Shown here piece after piece: positions 1 to 6,701 of a stretch of 64,000 nucleotides of DNA. The stretch's first letter is position 1. The number at the start of each line of letters is the position of its first letter. Made by a program: the position numbers and the translations under genes. The stretch covers positions 62,001 through 126,000 of the forward strand of contig NZ_JAHXDN010000002.1 of assembly GCF_019375555.1 (NCBI RefSeq). The letters are read 5' to 3'. Below the pieces are notes generated by a model, which did no database searches, had not been told where the DNA came from, and was given only the letters and a program-made list of their open reading frames with translations. This DNA comes from Roseobacter insulae. GTDB taxonomy: Bacteria; Pseudomonadota; Alphaproteobacteria; Rhodobacterales; Rhodobacteraceae.

Positions 1-412
1 CGTAGCGACCGGGAAAAAGGCCGTTCACGAAGCGACCGAGTTTTTCCAGCTTGGCCTCGGGGTCTTCGACCTTGACCGCAGTTCCGAACAACATGACGGA
101 GCGGGTGTTTGCAGAATGGTGCATGCCGGAGCGCGCCAGAACCAGACCATCCAGAATAGCCACCGTCAGGCACACATCCGCATCTCTGGACGCGCGCAGG
201 GCCCGGCTGGCAGACGATCCGTGCCAGTAGATGTGATTGCCTTCGCGCCATTGCAGCGTCGGCGTGACATAGGGTTTGCCGTCGATGATGTATCCTACGC
301 TGCACATCGGTTGGGCATCCAGAATGGCGTTGACCGTTTCCCTGTCAAAATGCCCGCGTTGATGCAGCCGGCGCAGGCGGGAACGGTTGGTGATCGGTAA
401 GCTCTGGGTCAT
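1..412 (-). CDS. Pyridoxamine 5'-phosphate oxidase-like FMN-binding protein (partial, C-terminus beyond window)
   Basis: The first 137 codons are visible and the gene runs off the left edge. The start ATG is at 412, behind an AGGA-containing leader. The N-terminal part carries the pattern SRLRRLHQRGHFDRETV followed by VGYIIDGKPYVTPT and YWHGSSASRALR. This is the look of flavin-nucleotide-binding, PNPOx-fold proteins that protect or bind FMN. It is divergent from a MocR regulator 60 bases away, and that pairing is common because MocR proteins often control the neighbouring vitamin B6/FMN gene. The substrate cannot be told from the sequence. The family call is firm, the exact activity is not. 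Confidence 0.8.
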   Translation of the reverse strand, partial: MTQSLPITNRSRLRRLHQRGHFDRETVNAILDAQPMCSVGYIIDGKPYVTPTLQWREGNHIYWHGSSASRALRASRDADVCLTVAILDGLVLARSGMHHSANTRSVMLFGTAVKVEDPEAKLEKLGRFVNGLFPGRY

Positions 413-456
413 TGGGAGGTCCTGCGTTCTGTGTTGCGGCACGACCCCTAGCGCGG

Positions 457-482
457 TATTGGATATGATAAAATGGCCAATA
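457..482. promoter_or_regulatory. Inverted repeat TATTGG-N14-CCAATA over the MocR start
   Basis: Perfect 6-base arms at 457-462 and 477-482 flank a 14-base spacer that contains a TATGAT -10-like hexamer (464-469) directly before the MocR ATG at 473. No Shine-Dalgarno is visible in front of that ATG. This could be an autoregulatory operator with a leaderless or near-leaderless transcript. The function is inferred. Confidence 0.35.
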
Positions 483-1915
483 TAGAACAAAAATTACAGT
501 CCAATCTGGATGCGAAGCTCTTTGCGCTTACGCTCGACAGGCGTGCACCGAAACCCTTGCACCTGCAGTTGGCCGATGCCCTGCGTGACATTATCCTCAG
601 CGGCGGGGCACTGTCGGGGGCCCGCCTTCCGGCCAGTCGTGGTCTTGCGGGTGAGCTGTCGGTATCGCGCATGACGGTCACCACCGCCTATGATCAGCTC
701 CTCGGCGAAGGATACCTCTCGGCGCGACGCGGCGGGGGCACTTTCGTGGCCGACCACCTGCCACACCTTGCGCCGCCACGCGGGGTAAAACCGCGTCTTC
801 CTCAGCGGTCAGCCGACTGGCGTCCGTTCCAACCGGGCCTGCCCGATTGGGCTCTTTTCCCGCATCGCATCTGGGCGAGACATCTGGAACGGTCGTGGCG
901 AGCGCCGGCACCGGGATTGCTGGCACAACCGGATCCGCTGGGATGGTTTCCCTTACGTGCCGCCATCAGCGAGCACCTCTCGGCCTGGCGTGGGCTGGAA
1001 TGTGATCCCGAACAGGTGGTGATCACGGGCGGCGCATGGGACGCCTTCGACATCGTGTTCCGGGCCATCCTTGCACCCGGGCAAAATGTGGCGGTCGAGG
1101 ATCCCGGGTGGTCGCCGCTGCGCCACATGCTGACCCGATCAGACATCACTCCCGTGCCGATCCGTGTTGGTACCGACGGGCTTGATGCGCATGACATCGC
1201 CCGGGATATCGCGGCGGCGGTGGTTACGCCCTCGCGACATTTTCCAACCGGTGTCTCGATGTCTCTGGCGCGACGGGTGACGCTTCTGGATTGGGCGCGG
1301 AGCACAAGGGCGCTGATTGTCGAGGATGACTACGACAGCGAATTTCGGTATCAGGGGCAACCTTTGCCATCGCTGTCCGGTCTGGATGGTCTCCGGAACA
1401 CGCTGTACCTCGGCAGCTTTTCCAAACTGCTGAGCCCCGCATTGCGGATCGGATACCTTGTTGTGCCGACAGCACAGATCGACCCGGTCAGATCCTACTT
1501 GTCCTTGACGGGGTCCCGCGCCTCTTTGGTTCCGCAACCGGCGCTGGCAACCTTTATGGACAGTGGCGAGTTCGCAACCCATCTGCGCCGCATGCGCCGG
1601 ACCTATGCCAAGCGGCAGGCCTGTCTTGTCTCGGCGCTGGCGCCGCTTGCCGATGACCTTGTTGTCACGCCGGACCCGTCGGGCATGCACCTGTGTTGCC
1701 CGCTGGCTCCGGCGCTTGCGGACATAGCGACCGACAAGGATGTTTCCGAGCTTGGCGCGGCACATGGGCTGACCGTCAGGGCCTTGTCATCGCATGCGGT
1801 GCTGCCTGATCCGCCGCAGGGTGTCCTGCTCGGATACGCGGCTTTCGATGAGGACGCGCTGCGCGAAAGTGCCGAGGTTCTGACGGGTCTGATCCGACAG
1901 GTGCACGTCAGGTGA
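473..1915 (+). CDS. MocR/PdxR-type transcriptional regulator (GntR winged helix fused to aminotransferase fold)
   Basis: The protein has 480 residues, normal for MocR. Residues ~20-90 form a GntR winged helix (LPASRGLAGELSVSRMTVTTAY, then LSARRGGGTFV). Residues ~130-475 are a fold-type I PLP-dependent aminotransferase domain. The PLP lysine is seen in GSFSKLLSPALRIGY (Lys318), and the VEDDYDSEFRYQG signature lies upstream of it. Such proteins sense PLP or amino-acid adducts and control vitamin B6, GABA or taurine genes. The divergent PNPOx-like gene is the likely target. No ribosome site precedes the ATG, and no better in-frame start exists before the winged helix. Confidence 0.92.
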   Translation: MANIEQKLQSNLDAKLFALTLDRRAPKPLHLQLADALRDIILSGGALSGARLPASRGLAGELSVSRMTVTTAYDQLLGEGYLSARRGGGTFVADHLPHLAPPRGVKPRLPQRSADWRPFQPGLPDWALFPHRIWARHLERSWRAPAPGLLAQPDPLGWFPLRAAISEHLSAWRGLECDPEQVVITGGAWDAFDIVFRAILAPGQNVAVEDPGWSPLRHMLTRSDITPVPIRVGTDGLDAHDIARDIAAAVVTPSRHFPTGVSMSLARRVTLLDWARSTRALIVEDDYDSEFRYQGQPLPSLSGLDGLRNTLYLGSFSKLLSPALRIGYLVVPTAQIDPVRSYLSLTGSRASLVPQPALATFMDSGEFATHLRRMRRTYAKRQACLVSALAPLADDLVVTPDPSGMHLCCPLAPALADIATDKDVSELGAAHGLTVRALSSHAVLPDPPQGVLLGYAAFDEDALRESAEVLTGLIRQVHVR

Positions 1916-1954
1916 CGGAGGCGTCAGGAAAGCGCTGCCCCGGGGCGAGATCGA

Positions 1955-1980
1955 CCGAAGGGGAGCAGCGCCCCCTTCGG
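1955..1980. terminator. Hairpin between convergent genes
   Basis: A perfect 9-base stem (CCGAAGGGG / CCCCTTCGG) with an 8-base loop sits 39 bases after the MocR stop and 20 bases after the fasciclin stop on the other strand. There is no clear T-run, so it may be a bidirectional terminator or an mRNA 3'-end stabiliser. Confidence 0.5.
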
Positions 1981-2000
1981 CCCGCGCTGGGTCAACCTGG

Positions 2001-2552
2001 TTACTTGGGCAGAAGAACAGTGTCGACAACGTGAATGACGCCATTTGACTGGTTCACGTCGGCGATGGTCACGCGCCCTGCGTTCCCGCTTTCGTCGTAG
2101 ATGTAGAGCGTGCCGGACTTGACCTGAGCGGACAGGGCATCTCCCGACAGGGTGTCCAGATGAAAGAAGCCGTCAGCGCTCGCCCGTGCCTTGGACATCA
2201 ATTCCGGACCGGACAGTTTCCCCGCGACAACATGCGCCGTCAGAACCTTGGTGAGTGTCCCCTTGTTTTCCGGCTTCAGCAGCGTTTCGACAGTGCCGGA
2301 CGGCAAGGCAGCAAAGGCATCGTTGACCGGCGCAAATACCGTGAACGGACCGTCGCTCATCAACGCGTCAACTAGGCCCGCGGCTTTCACAGCGGCCACA
2401 AGCGTTGTGTGGTCGGCAGAGTTCACAGCGTTTTCAACAATGTTCTTGTCCGCGAACATCGGTGCACCGCCAACATCGGGATTGGCCGCAAAGGCGACGC
2501 CGCCCAGCACAAGCGCGGCGACGGTGGAAGACAGTCTAAGTGTTCGGATCAT
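2001..2552 (-). CDS. Secreted fasciclin (FAS1) domain protein
   Basis: The protein has 183 residues: a signal peptide (~1-23, ending AFA-AN) and one FAS1 domain. FAS1 hallmarks are present: DHTTLVAAVKAAGLVDAL, GPFTVFAPVNDAFAALP, LTAHVVAGK and the C-terminal GVIHVVDTVLLPK. FAS1 proteins are extracytoplasmic adhesion or scaffold modules. The start at 2552 is chosen because AAAGGA stands 7 bases before it; an upstream in-frame ATG at 2567 lacks a ribosome site. It is transcribed divergently from the cytochrome b561/molybdoenzyme pair, and an ECF-type promoter box at 2608-2634 reads into it. Its role in the putative ECF regulon is inferred. Confidence 0.9.
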   Translation of the reverse strand: MIRTLRLSSTVAALVLGGVAFAANPDVGGAPMFADKNIVENAVNSADHTTLVAAVKAAGLVDALMSDGPFTVFAPVNDAFAALPSGTVETLLKPENKGTLTKVLTAHVVAGKLSGPELMSKARASADGFFHLDTLSGDALSAQVKSGTLYIYDESGNAGRVTIADVNQSNGVIHVVDTVLLPK

Positions 2553-2607
2553 TTGAGTTCCTTTCATTTCTGATCATCCCCTCTGCATGGCGAGGGACTG
2601 ACCAAGA

Positions 2608-2634
2608 GACGCGAGGTCGTTCAGGAAAGTTTCA
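2608..2634 (-). promoter_or_regulatory. Putative ECF promoter TGAAACT-N16-CGTC for the fasciclin gene
   Basis: Read on the minus strand, TGAAACT (2634-2628) is followed by exactly 16 bases and then CGTC (2611-2608), about 56 bases before the start codon. Geometry and sequence match the box facing the opposite way at 2657-2683. The ECF assignment is by analogy with GAAC/CGTC-type promoters. Confidence 0.5.
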
Positions 2635-2656
2635 CGGGCCACAAAAACGCCGCCGC

Positions 2657-2683
2657 TGAAACTCTGCGGGAACCGGACACGTA
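2657..2683 (+). promoter_or_regulatory. Putative ECF promoter TGAAACT-N16-CGTA for the cytochrome b561 operon
   Basis: TGAAACT (2657-2663), a 16-base spacer, then CGTA (2680-2683) lie 30 bases before the cytochrome b start at 2713. The box mirrors the divergent one at 2608-2634, and the two -35 elements are 22 bases apart. Such a divergent pair suggests one sigma factor driving both genes. Confidence 0.5.
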
Positions 2684-2712
2684 GTCTTGGGCATCAGGCA
2701 GGAGGGACGCAG

Positions 2713-3429
2713 GTGACGGCAATAACCGACAAACGAGGGCGCTGGGTAAAGAGACAGACGCGCACCACACGCATCACCCACTGGATATGGGCCTTGTCCG
2801 TTTTCTTTCTGATGGGGTCCGGCGCCCAGATTTTCAACGCGCATCCGGTTCTCTATTTCGGAGACCAATCCGGGTTTGGTTTCGACAACACGGTTTTCTC
2901 GCTGGCCGGCGAGGGCAGGGCCCTGCCAGGATGGGCAACCATTCCAAGCGGTGTGGATCTGGCGACGGGCCGGGTGGTTCACTTCTTCTTTGCCTGGGTC
3001 TTTGTCGTCGCGTTTCTGGTCTGGTGCGTTGGCGCAGTCGCGTCTGGCCACATGTGGCACGACCTGATGCCGCGCCGGGCTGACCTGCGATCACTCGCGG
3101 GGGACATCCGGCAACACGCGCAATTGCGGTTTCACCATCGGCGCCGCTACGGACCCTTGCAGAAGCTCAGCTACGGTGCGGTGCTTTTCGGTCTGTTTCC
3201 GCTGATTGTCGCCACCGGGCTGGCCATGTCGCCGGCGATGAACGCTGCATTTCCGTGGCTGCCGGAGATACTGGGTGGCCGCCAGACCGCACGAACACTG
3301 CACTTTGCAGCGGCGACCGGAGTGGTGCTCTTCATTCTGGTTCACGTCGTGATGGTGCTGCTGGCCGGGCCGGTCAATGAAATGCGGTCGATGCTGACCG
3401 GGTGGTACAAGCTTGATGAAGGAGAATGA
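2713..3429 (+). CDS. Cytochrome b561-family membrane subunit
   Basis: The protein has 238 residues and four membrane helices typical of the b561/thiosulfate-reductase cytochrome b family. Haem-ligand-type histidines are visible in TRITHWIWAL, VHFFFAWVF, TLHFAAATG and LVHVVMVL. The start is GTG at 2713 behind AGGAGG. It probably takes electrons from the quinone pool and passes them to the periplasmic molybdoenzyme encoded one base downstream, a role like that of MsrQ for MsrP, although this subunit is of the b561 type. The short loop WLPEILGGRQTART is periplasmic by prediction. Family confident, partner inferred from the operon. Confidence 0.85.
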   Translation: MTAITDKRGRWVKRQTRTTRITHWIWALSVFFLMGSGAQIFNAHPVLYFGDQSGFGFDNTVFSLAGEGRALPGWATIPSGVDLATGRVVHFFFAWVFVVAFLVWCVGAVASGHMWHDLMPRRADLRSLAGDIRQHAQLRFHHRRRYGPLQKLSYGAVLFGLFPLIVATGLAMSPAMNAAFPWLPEILGGRQTARTLHFAAATGVVLFILVHVVMVLLAGPVNEMRSMLTGWYKLDEGE

Positions 3430-3430
3430 C

Positions 3431-4222
3431 ATGACGCGGAAAATCCTTACGCGGCGGCGCGCCCTGCGTCTTGCGGGTGCCGGGCTTGCGACCGCGTCGA
3501 TGAGCGGATGCAAGGTGCTCGACAGTCTCAGCGATCTCGGGAACCCCGTCCGGCAATACATGGAGCGGGCCAATCAGCTGACGTTTGCCGCGCAGCGCGG
3601 TTTGCTGGACCGCGACGCGCTTGCCCGGGAATTCACCGCATCGGACATACGTCAGCCGCAGCGACCCAATGGCGTGACGAACCCGCAGGATGCGGCGTAT
3701 CTTGAACATGTCTCCACCGATTTTGCCAACTACCGCTTGGTGGTCAGCGGACGGGTTGCGCGACCTCAAAGCCTGTCCCTGGCAGATCTCCATGCAATGC
3801 CGGCCCGGCGACAGATCACGCGGCACGACTGTGTGGAGGGCTGGAGCTGCATTGCACAGTGGACCGGTGTGCCACTATCCGAAGTCCTGACGCGGGCCGG
3901 TGTCGAGGCGGGCGCGAAATACATTATGCTGCATTGCTTCGACACCATCGAGCGCAGCCTGTCTGGCGGCGTCAAATACTACGAGACGATTGACATGGTC
4001 GACGCGATGCACGCCCAGACCATCCTCGCATACGGGATGAACGGGGCGACGCTGCCGGTTCCGAACGGAGCGCCTTTGCGACTGCGTGTGGAACGGCAAC
4101 TGGGATACAAGATGGCCAAATACATACGGGCGATAGAAGTGATAGACGATTTCAGCGCCATCGGTCGCGGACGTGGCGGTTATTGGGAAGACCGTGGCTA
4201 TGAATGGTACGCCGGAATCTGA
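3431..4222 (+). CDS. MsrP/YedY-like molybdopterin-dependent oxidoreductase
   Basis: The protein has 263 residues. The N-terminus is KILTRRRALRLAGAGLATASMSGC, a twin-arginine signal that ends in a possible lipobox cysteine. The rest is a sulfite-oxidase-fold Moco domain. The RHDCVEGWSCIAQWTGV stretch holds the molybdenum-ligand cysteine, and GAPLRLRVERQLGYKMAKYI is a family signature. Relatives reduce oxidised methionines in periplasmic proteins. The start at 3431 has AAGGAG upstream and follows the cytochrome b stop by one base, so the two are co-translated. The substrate is unproven. Confidence 0.87.
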   Translation: MTRKILTRRRALRLAGAGLATASMSGCKVLDSLSDLGNPVRQYMERANQLTFAAQRGLLDRDALAREFTASDIRQPQRPNGVTNPQDAAYLEHVSTDFANYRLVVSGRVARPQSLSLADLHAMPARRQITRHDCVEGWSCIAQWTGVPLSEVLTRAGVEAGAKYIMLHCFDTIERSLSGGVKYYETIDMVDAMHAQTILAYGMNGATLPVPNGAPLRLRVERQLGYKMAKYIRAIEVIDDFSAIGRGRGGYWEDRGYEWYAGI

Positions 4223-4245
4223 CCGCGTGCTGACGCGGGGTTAAC

Positions 4246-4272
4246 TGCATCCGTTGGCGGCCCGGCTCCGTC
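4246..4272 (+). promoter_or_regulatory. Putative ECF promoter TGCATCC-N16-CGTC (copy 1)
   Basis: TGCATCC (4246-4252), a 16-base spacer, then CGTC (4269-4272) stand 45 bases before the small membrane protein at 4318. Sequence and spacing repeat in front of the ECF sigma gene (4846-4872). Confidence 0.55.
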
Positions 4273-4317
4273 CTGCAAGGAAACAGCACCCATAACCTGT
4301 GACGATGACGCTCAAAA

Positions 4318-4857
4318 ATGAACCTCGGATTGCACATGCTATCGTTCCTGCGCCGGCAGCGCGGCAGTGAGGCGGCGGAACCCGCACCGGAAGACCTGCG
4401 TCTGCTTGCGCCCCTGTCTGAGTTGCTGGAAGAAGCCCGGCCCGGTCAGGGCTTGCTCGATAACATCGAGTCCGAGCTCAACGCGGTGCCGGGACGAAAA
4501 GCGATCGGTTCGAAGCGGTTGGGAGTAACAGCCGCGCCAGTCCTGTACTTCGCGGCCGGGATTGTCACCGCCGCTCTTCTGACCGTCGCGGGCAATGTGG
4601 TTTTTCGGGATGACCCGCAGATTATCCTGCGCCCCTCGCAAGAGGAAAACTGGCTGCCGCTTGGCAGCGTGTCGTTGCACGGTGATGCGCTACGAACTTT
4701 TGTTGCAAGCAAATGCCGTGGGCAATCGCATCTGGTGATCAATCTAAGTGGTTATCTTGAAAAGGAAAACTCCCGCAATTCGCCACGGGTCGGTGGGATT
4801 GAGACCAAACCTGTGATGACCGCCCAGGAAAAAATCATGATGGGGTGCATCCGTTAG
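4318..4857 (+). CDS. Small single-pass membrane protein with an anti-sigma-like N-terminus
   Basis: No named family is recognised. The 179-residue product has a polar N-terminus, one membrane helix at ~73-92 (PVLYFAAGIVTAALLTVAG) and a C-terminal extracytoplasmic part with two cysteines (ASKCRGQS and MGCIR). The segment LRLLAPLSELLEEARPGQGL followed by LDNIESELNA resembles residues 42-67 of the ChrR-like anti-sigma factor two genes downstream (QLAPLTQSLPDVAPPADLLA, SIEAELDAEP). It may be a membrane accessory to the sigma/anti-sigma pair. The start is uncertain: 4318 and 4336 both lack a good ribosome site. Confidence 0.6.
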   Translation: MNLGLHMLSFLRRQRGSEAAEPAPEDLRLLAPLSELLEEARPGQGLLDNIESELNAVPGRKAIGSKRLGVTAAPVLYFAAGIVTAALLTVAGNVVFRDDPQIILRPSQEENWLPLGSVSLHGDALRTFVASKCRGQSHLVINLSGYLEKENSRNSPRVGGIETKPVMTAQEKIMMGCIR

Positions 4858-4872
4858 CGCTCCGCTCCCGTC
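4846..4872 (+). promoter_or_regulatory. Putative ECF promoter TGCATCC-N16-CGTC (copy 2, autoregulatory)
   Basis: TGCATCC (4846-4852), 16 bases, CGTC (4869-4872). It overlaps the last codons of the preceding gene and lies 33 bases before the sigma factor start. The repeat of copy 1 suggests that the sigma factor transcribes its own gene. Confidence 0.6.
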
Positions 4873-4905
4873 CTTGCTTGATGCCAATAGAACGGGGAGA
4901 CTATC

Positions 4906-5505
4906 GTGGGAGTAACCAGACTGGTGCCCGCCTCGGAATCTGAGAAGAGCGAAACGAAGCCTATGGCTGCGACAGAACAATGCCGACAACTGGCGCAGTT
5001 GCTAGCGGCCTGTGCGGAGGGCGACCGGGCTGCGTTTCGCAGGTTCTACGATCTGAGCGCGCGGTATGTATACGGGGTCATCCTCGCCATCATGCGAGAT
5101 CACGACCTCGCCAAGGAAGTGGCCCAGGAAGCCTTTGTGCGGATGTGGAAAAGGGCGCATCAGTATCGCCCGGAAAGTGGCAATCCGCTGTCTTGGATCG
5201 GCACCATCGCGCGCAACTGCGCCATTGACCGCCTGCGATCGGAAAGAACGCGCGGGTTTGTCGAATTTACCGATGATGTTCCCGAACTATCGGACCCGGT
5301 TGATCCCGCAAGTCACACGCTGGACAGCCTCGTGATCCGTCGCCTGCTTGCCGATCTGCGCCCGGACCACCGCAAGGCGCTTATGCTTTGCTATTTTCAG
5401 GGATACACCTACATCGAACTTGCAAGTGTGATGGACATACCGGTCGGGACTGCCAAAAGCTGGGTGCGACGTGGATTGGCAGCTTTGCGAGAGGCAATGG
5501 AATGA
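4906..5505 (+). CDS. ECF (sigma-70 family) RNA polymerase sigma factor, ChrR-partnered
   Basis: The protein has 199 residues. Region 2 is at ~22-95 (FRRFYDLSARYVYGVILAIM, then EVAQEAFVRMWKRAHQYRP and WIGTIARNCAIDRLR). Region 4 is at ~135-195 (HRKALMLCYFQGYTYIELAS, then VPVGTAKSWVRRGL in the helix-turn-helix). The start is GTG at 4906 with GGGGAG six bases before it; ATG at 4963 is an alternative. The last base triplet overlaps the start of a ChrR-like cupin anti-sigma (ATGA), as in the RpoE-ChrR singlet-oxygen pairs. Likely targets are the boxes at 2608, 2657, 4246 and 4846. Confidence 0.93.
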   Translation: MGVTRLVPASESEKSETKPMAATEQCRQLAQLLAACAEGDRAAFRRFYDLSARYVYGVILAIMRDHDLAKEVAQEAFVRMWKRAHQYRPESGNPLSWIGTIARNCAIDRLRSERTRGFVEFTDDVPELSDPVDPASHTLDSLVIRRLLADLRPDHRKALMLCYFQGYTYIELASVMDIPVGTAKSWVRRGLAALREAME

Positions 5506-6020
5506 CACAGGACACCGACAACATAATGCGTTCACTGGATAAAATGGTAAGCAACTTCAACACGATTCCGGCCATTCCCGGCACGATGCCACAATTTGGG
5601 GACGGTTCGGATGACCTGTTCGCGCAGCTTGCTCCGCTGACACAATCCCTGCCCGACGTCGCGCCGCCCGCGGATCTGCTGGCGTCAATTGAGGCCGAGC
5701 TGGATGCGGAACCGGAGGAGCCCACCCATGTGCAGCGATCTGATGAGGGCGAGTGGGTCCAGCGCGCTGACCTGATCTGGAAAAAGATACTGACCCGTGA
5801 CCCGGAGAGTGGGCGTTGCATGTATCTTTTGCGTTGCCTTCCCGGTGCCCGGATCAAGCCGCATGTGCATGGGCGTGCCGAACACCTGTTCATAATTGAG
5901 GGCGAATTCTGGATGAACGGCAAGCTGTTCATGGCAGGCGATGCGCAGTGTTCCTTGCCGGGCACGGAGCATCACGAGATCACGATGCCGAACGGATGCC
6001 TCGTTCTCGTCAGCGCCTAA
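5502..6020 (+). CDS. ChrR-like cupin anti-sigma factor
   Basis: The protein has 172 residues. The N-terminal half is a ChrR-type anti-sigma domain without the usual HxxxCxxC zinc knuckle. The C-terminal half (~85-172) is a cupin: ARIKPHVHGRAEHLFIIEGE gives two histidines and a glutamate as metal ligands, and GTEHHEITMPNGCLVLVSA closes the barrel. It would hold the sigma factor inactive until an oxidative or electrophile signal is sensed at the cupin metal. Translation is coupled to the sigma factor by an ATGA overlap. The signal is not known from sequence. The absent N-terminal zinc motif is a difference from classical ChrR. Confidence 0.82.
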   Translation: MTQDTDNIMRSLDKMVSNFNTIPAIPGTMPQFGDGSDDLFAQLAPLTQSLPDVAPPADLLASIEAELDAEPEEPTHVQRSDEGEWVQRADLIWKKILTRDPESGRCMYLLRCLPGARIKPHVHGRAEHLFIIEGEFWMNGKLFMAGDAQCSLPGTEHHEITMPNGCLVLVSA

Positions 6021-6469
6021 CCCGGCAGCGAGACCATCCAATGCAGCAAAAAGCTGGCCGACAGCCACGGGCCGAAGGCCAGCTTTCGCCGTTTCAGAAC
6101 AAGCGCATAGGCGAGGGCCGAGAGCGCCGAGAGCGCGACAACGCCGGGCAGGGCGGCCCATCCCAACCATGCGCCAGCCGCGCCGAGCAGCTTGGCGTCG
6201 CCAAGACCCAGGCCGTCGTCGCCGGTGCGGCGGTGATAATATGCGCCGAGCGCGGCAAAAACCCCGAACCCGAGGAGCGCCCCCCAGACATGTGCAAGCG
6301 GAACCTCGGCTGTCGTGATCATCGCGGTAACGATGCCTGACACCGCCAGTAGTGCGTTCGCTGCGTTTGGAATGCGCAGATATCTCAGGTCATAGAGGCT
6401 CACCCAGCCCAGCAGCGCCAAGAGCCAGATCGTCGCAAAAATCTGCACCGGGTCCGGGTGTTCGATCAT
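6017..6469 (-). CDS. Prepilin peptidase (type 4, A24 family), short form
   Basis: The protein has 150 residues, mostly membrane helices. Both catalytic aspartates are visible: LYDLRYLRIPN and GLGLGDAKLLGAAGAWLG. It lacks the N-terminal methyltransferase domain of full-length GspO/PilD, as CpaA-type enzymes do. The start at 6469 is chosen because GGAG stands 7 bases upstream; ATG at 6475 has the same motif one base away. It would cleave and mature the pseudopilins GspG/H/I/J/K encoded 2-10 kb away. It converges with the ChrR-like gene, overlapping it by four bases. Confidence 0.88.
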   Translation of the reverse strand: MIEHPDPVQIFATIWLLALLGWVSLYDLRYLRIPNAANALLAVSGIVTAMITTAEVPLAHVWGALLGFGVFAALGAYYHRRTGDDGLGLGDAKLLGAAGAWLGWAALPGVVALSALSALAYALVLKRRKLAFGPWLSASFLLHWMVSLPG

Positions 6470-6701
6470 GGCCATACTCCGCAAAAATGTCGTCTTACAC
6501 AGCAATACGGCGCGCTTCGGGAATTTGTTGCAAAGGCTGAAACTAAATTCTGAAGCGCCCCGTTTTAGTGAATACAGCTTGAATATTCCCACAGCGGAAA
6601 CCCCGCGACCGGACTGAAACCGCTGTCGCGCAGAGCCCAGGCAAAAGACGCATCTTTTGCCAACGGAGAAGCTTTGCGTGGAACAAACGTGAGGAAAGAA
6701 A

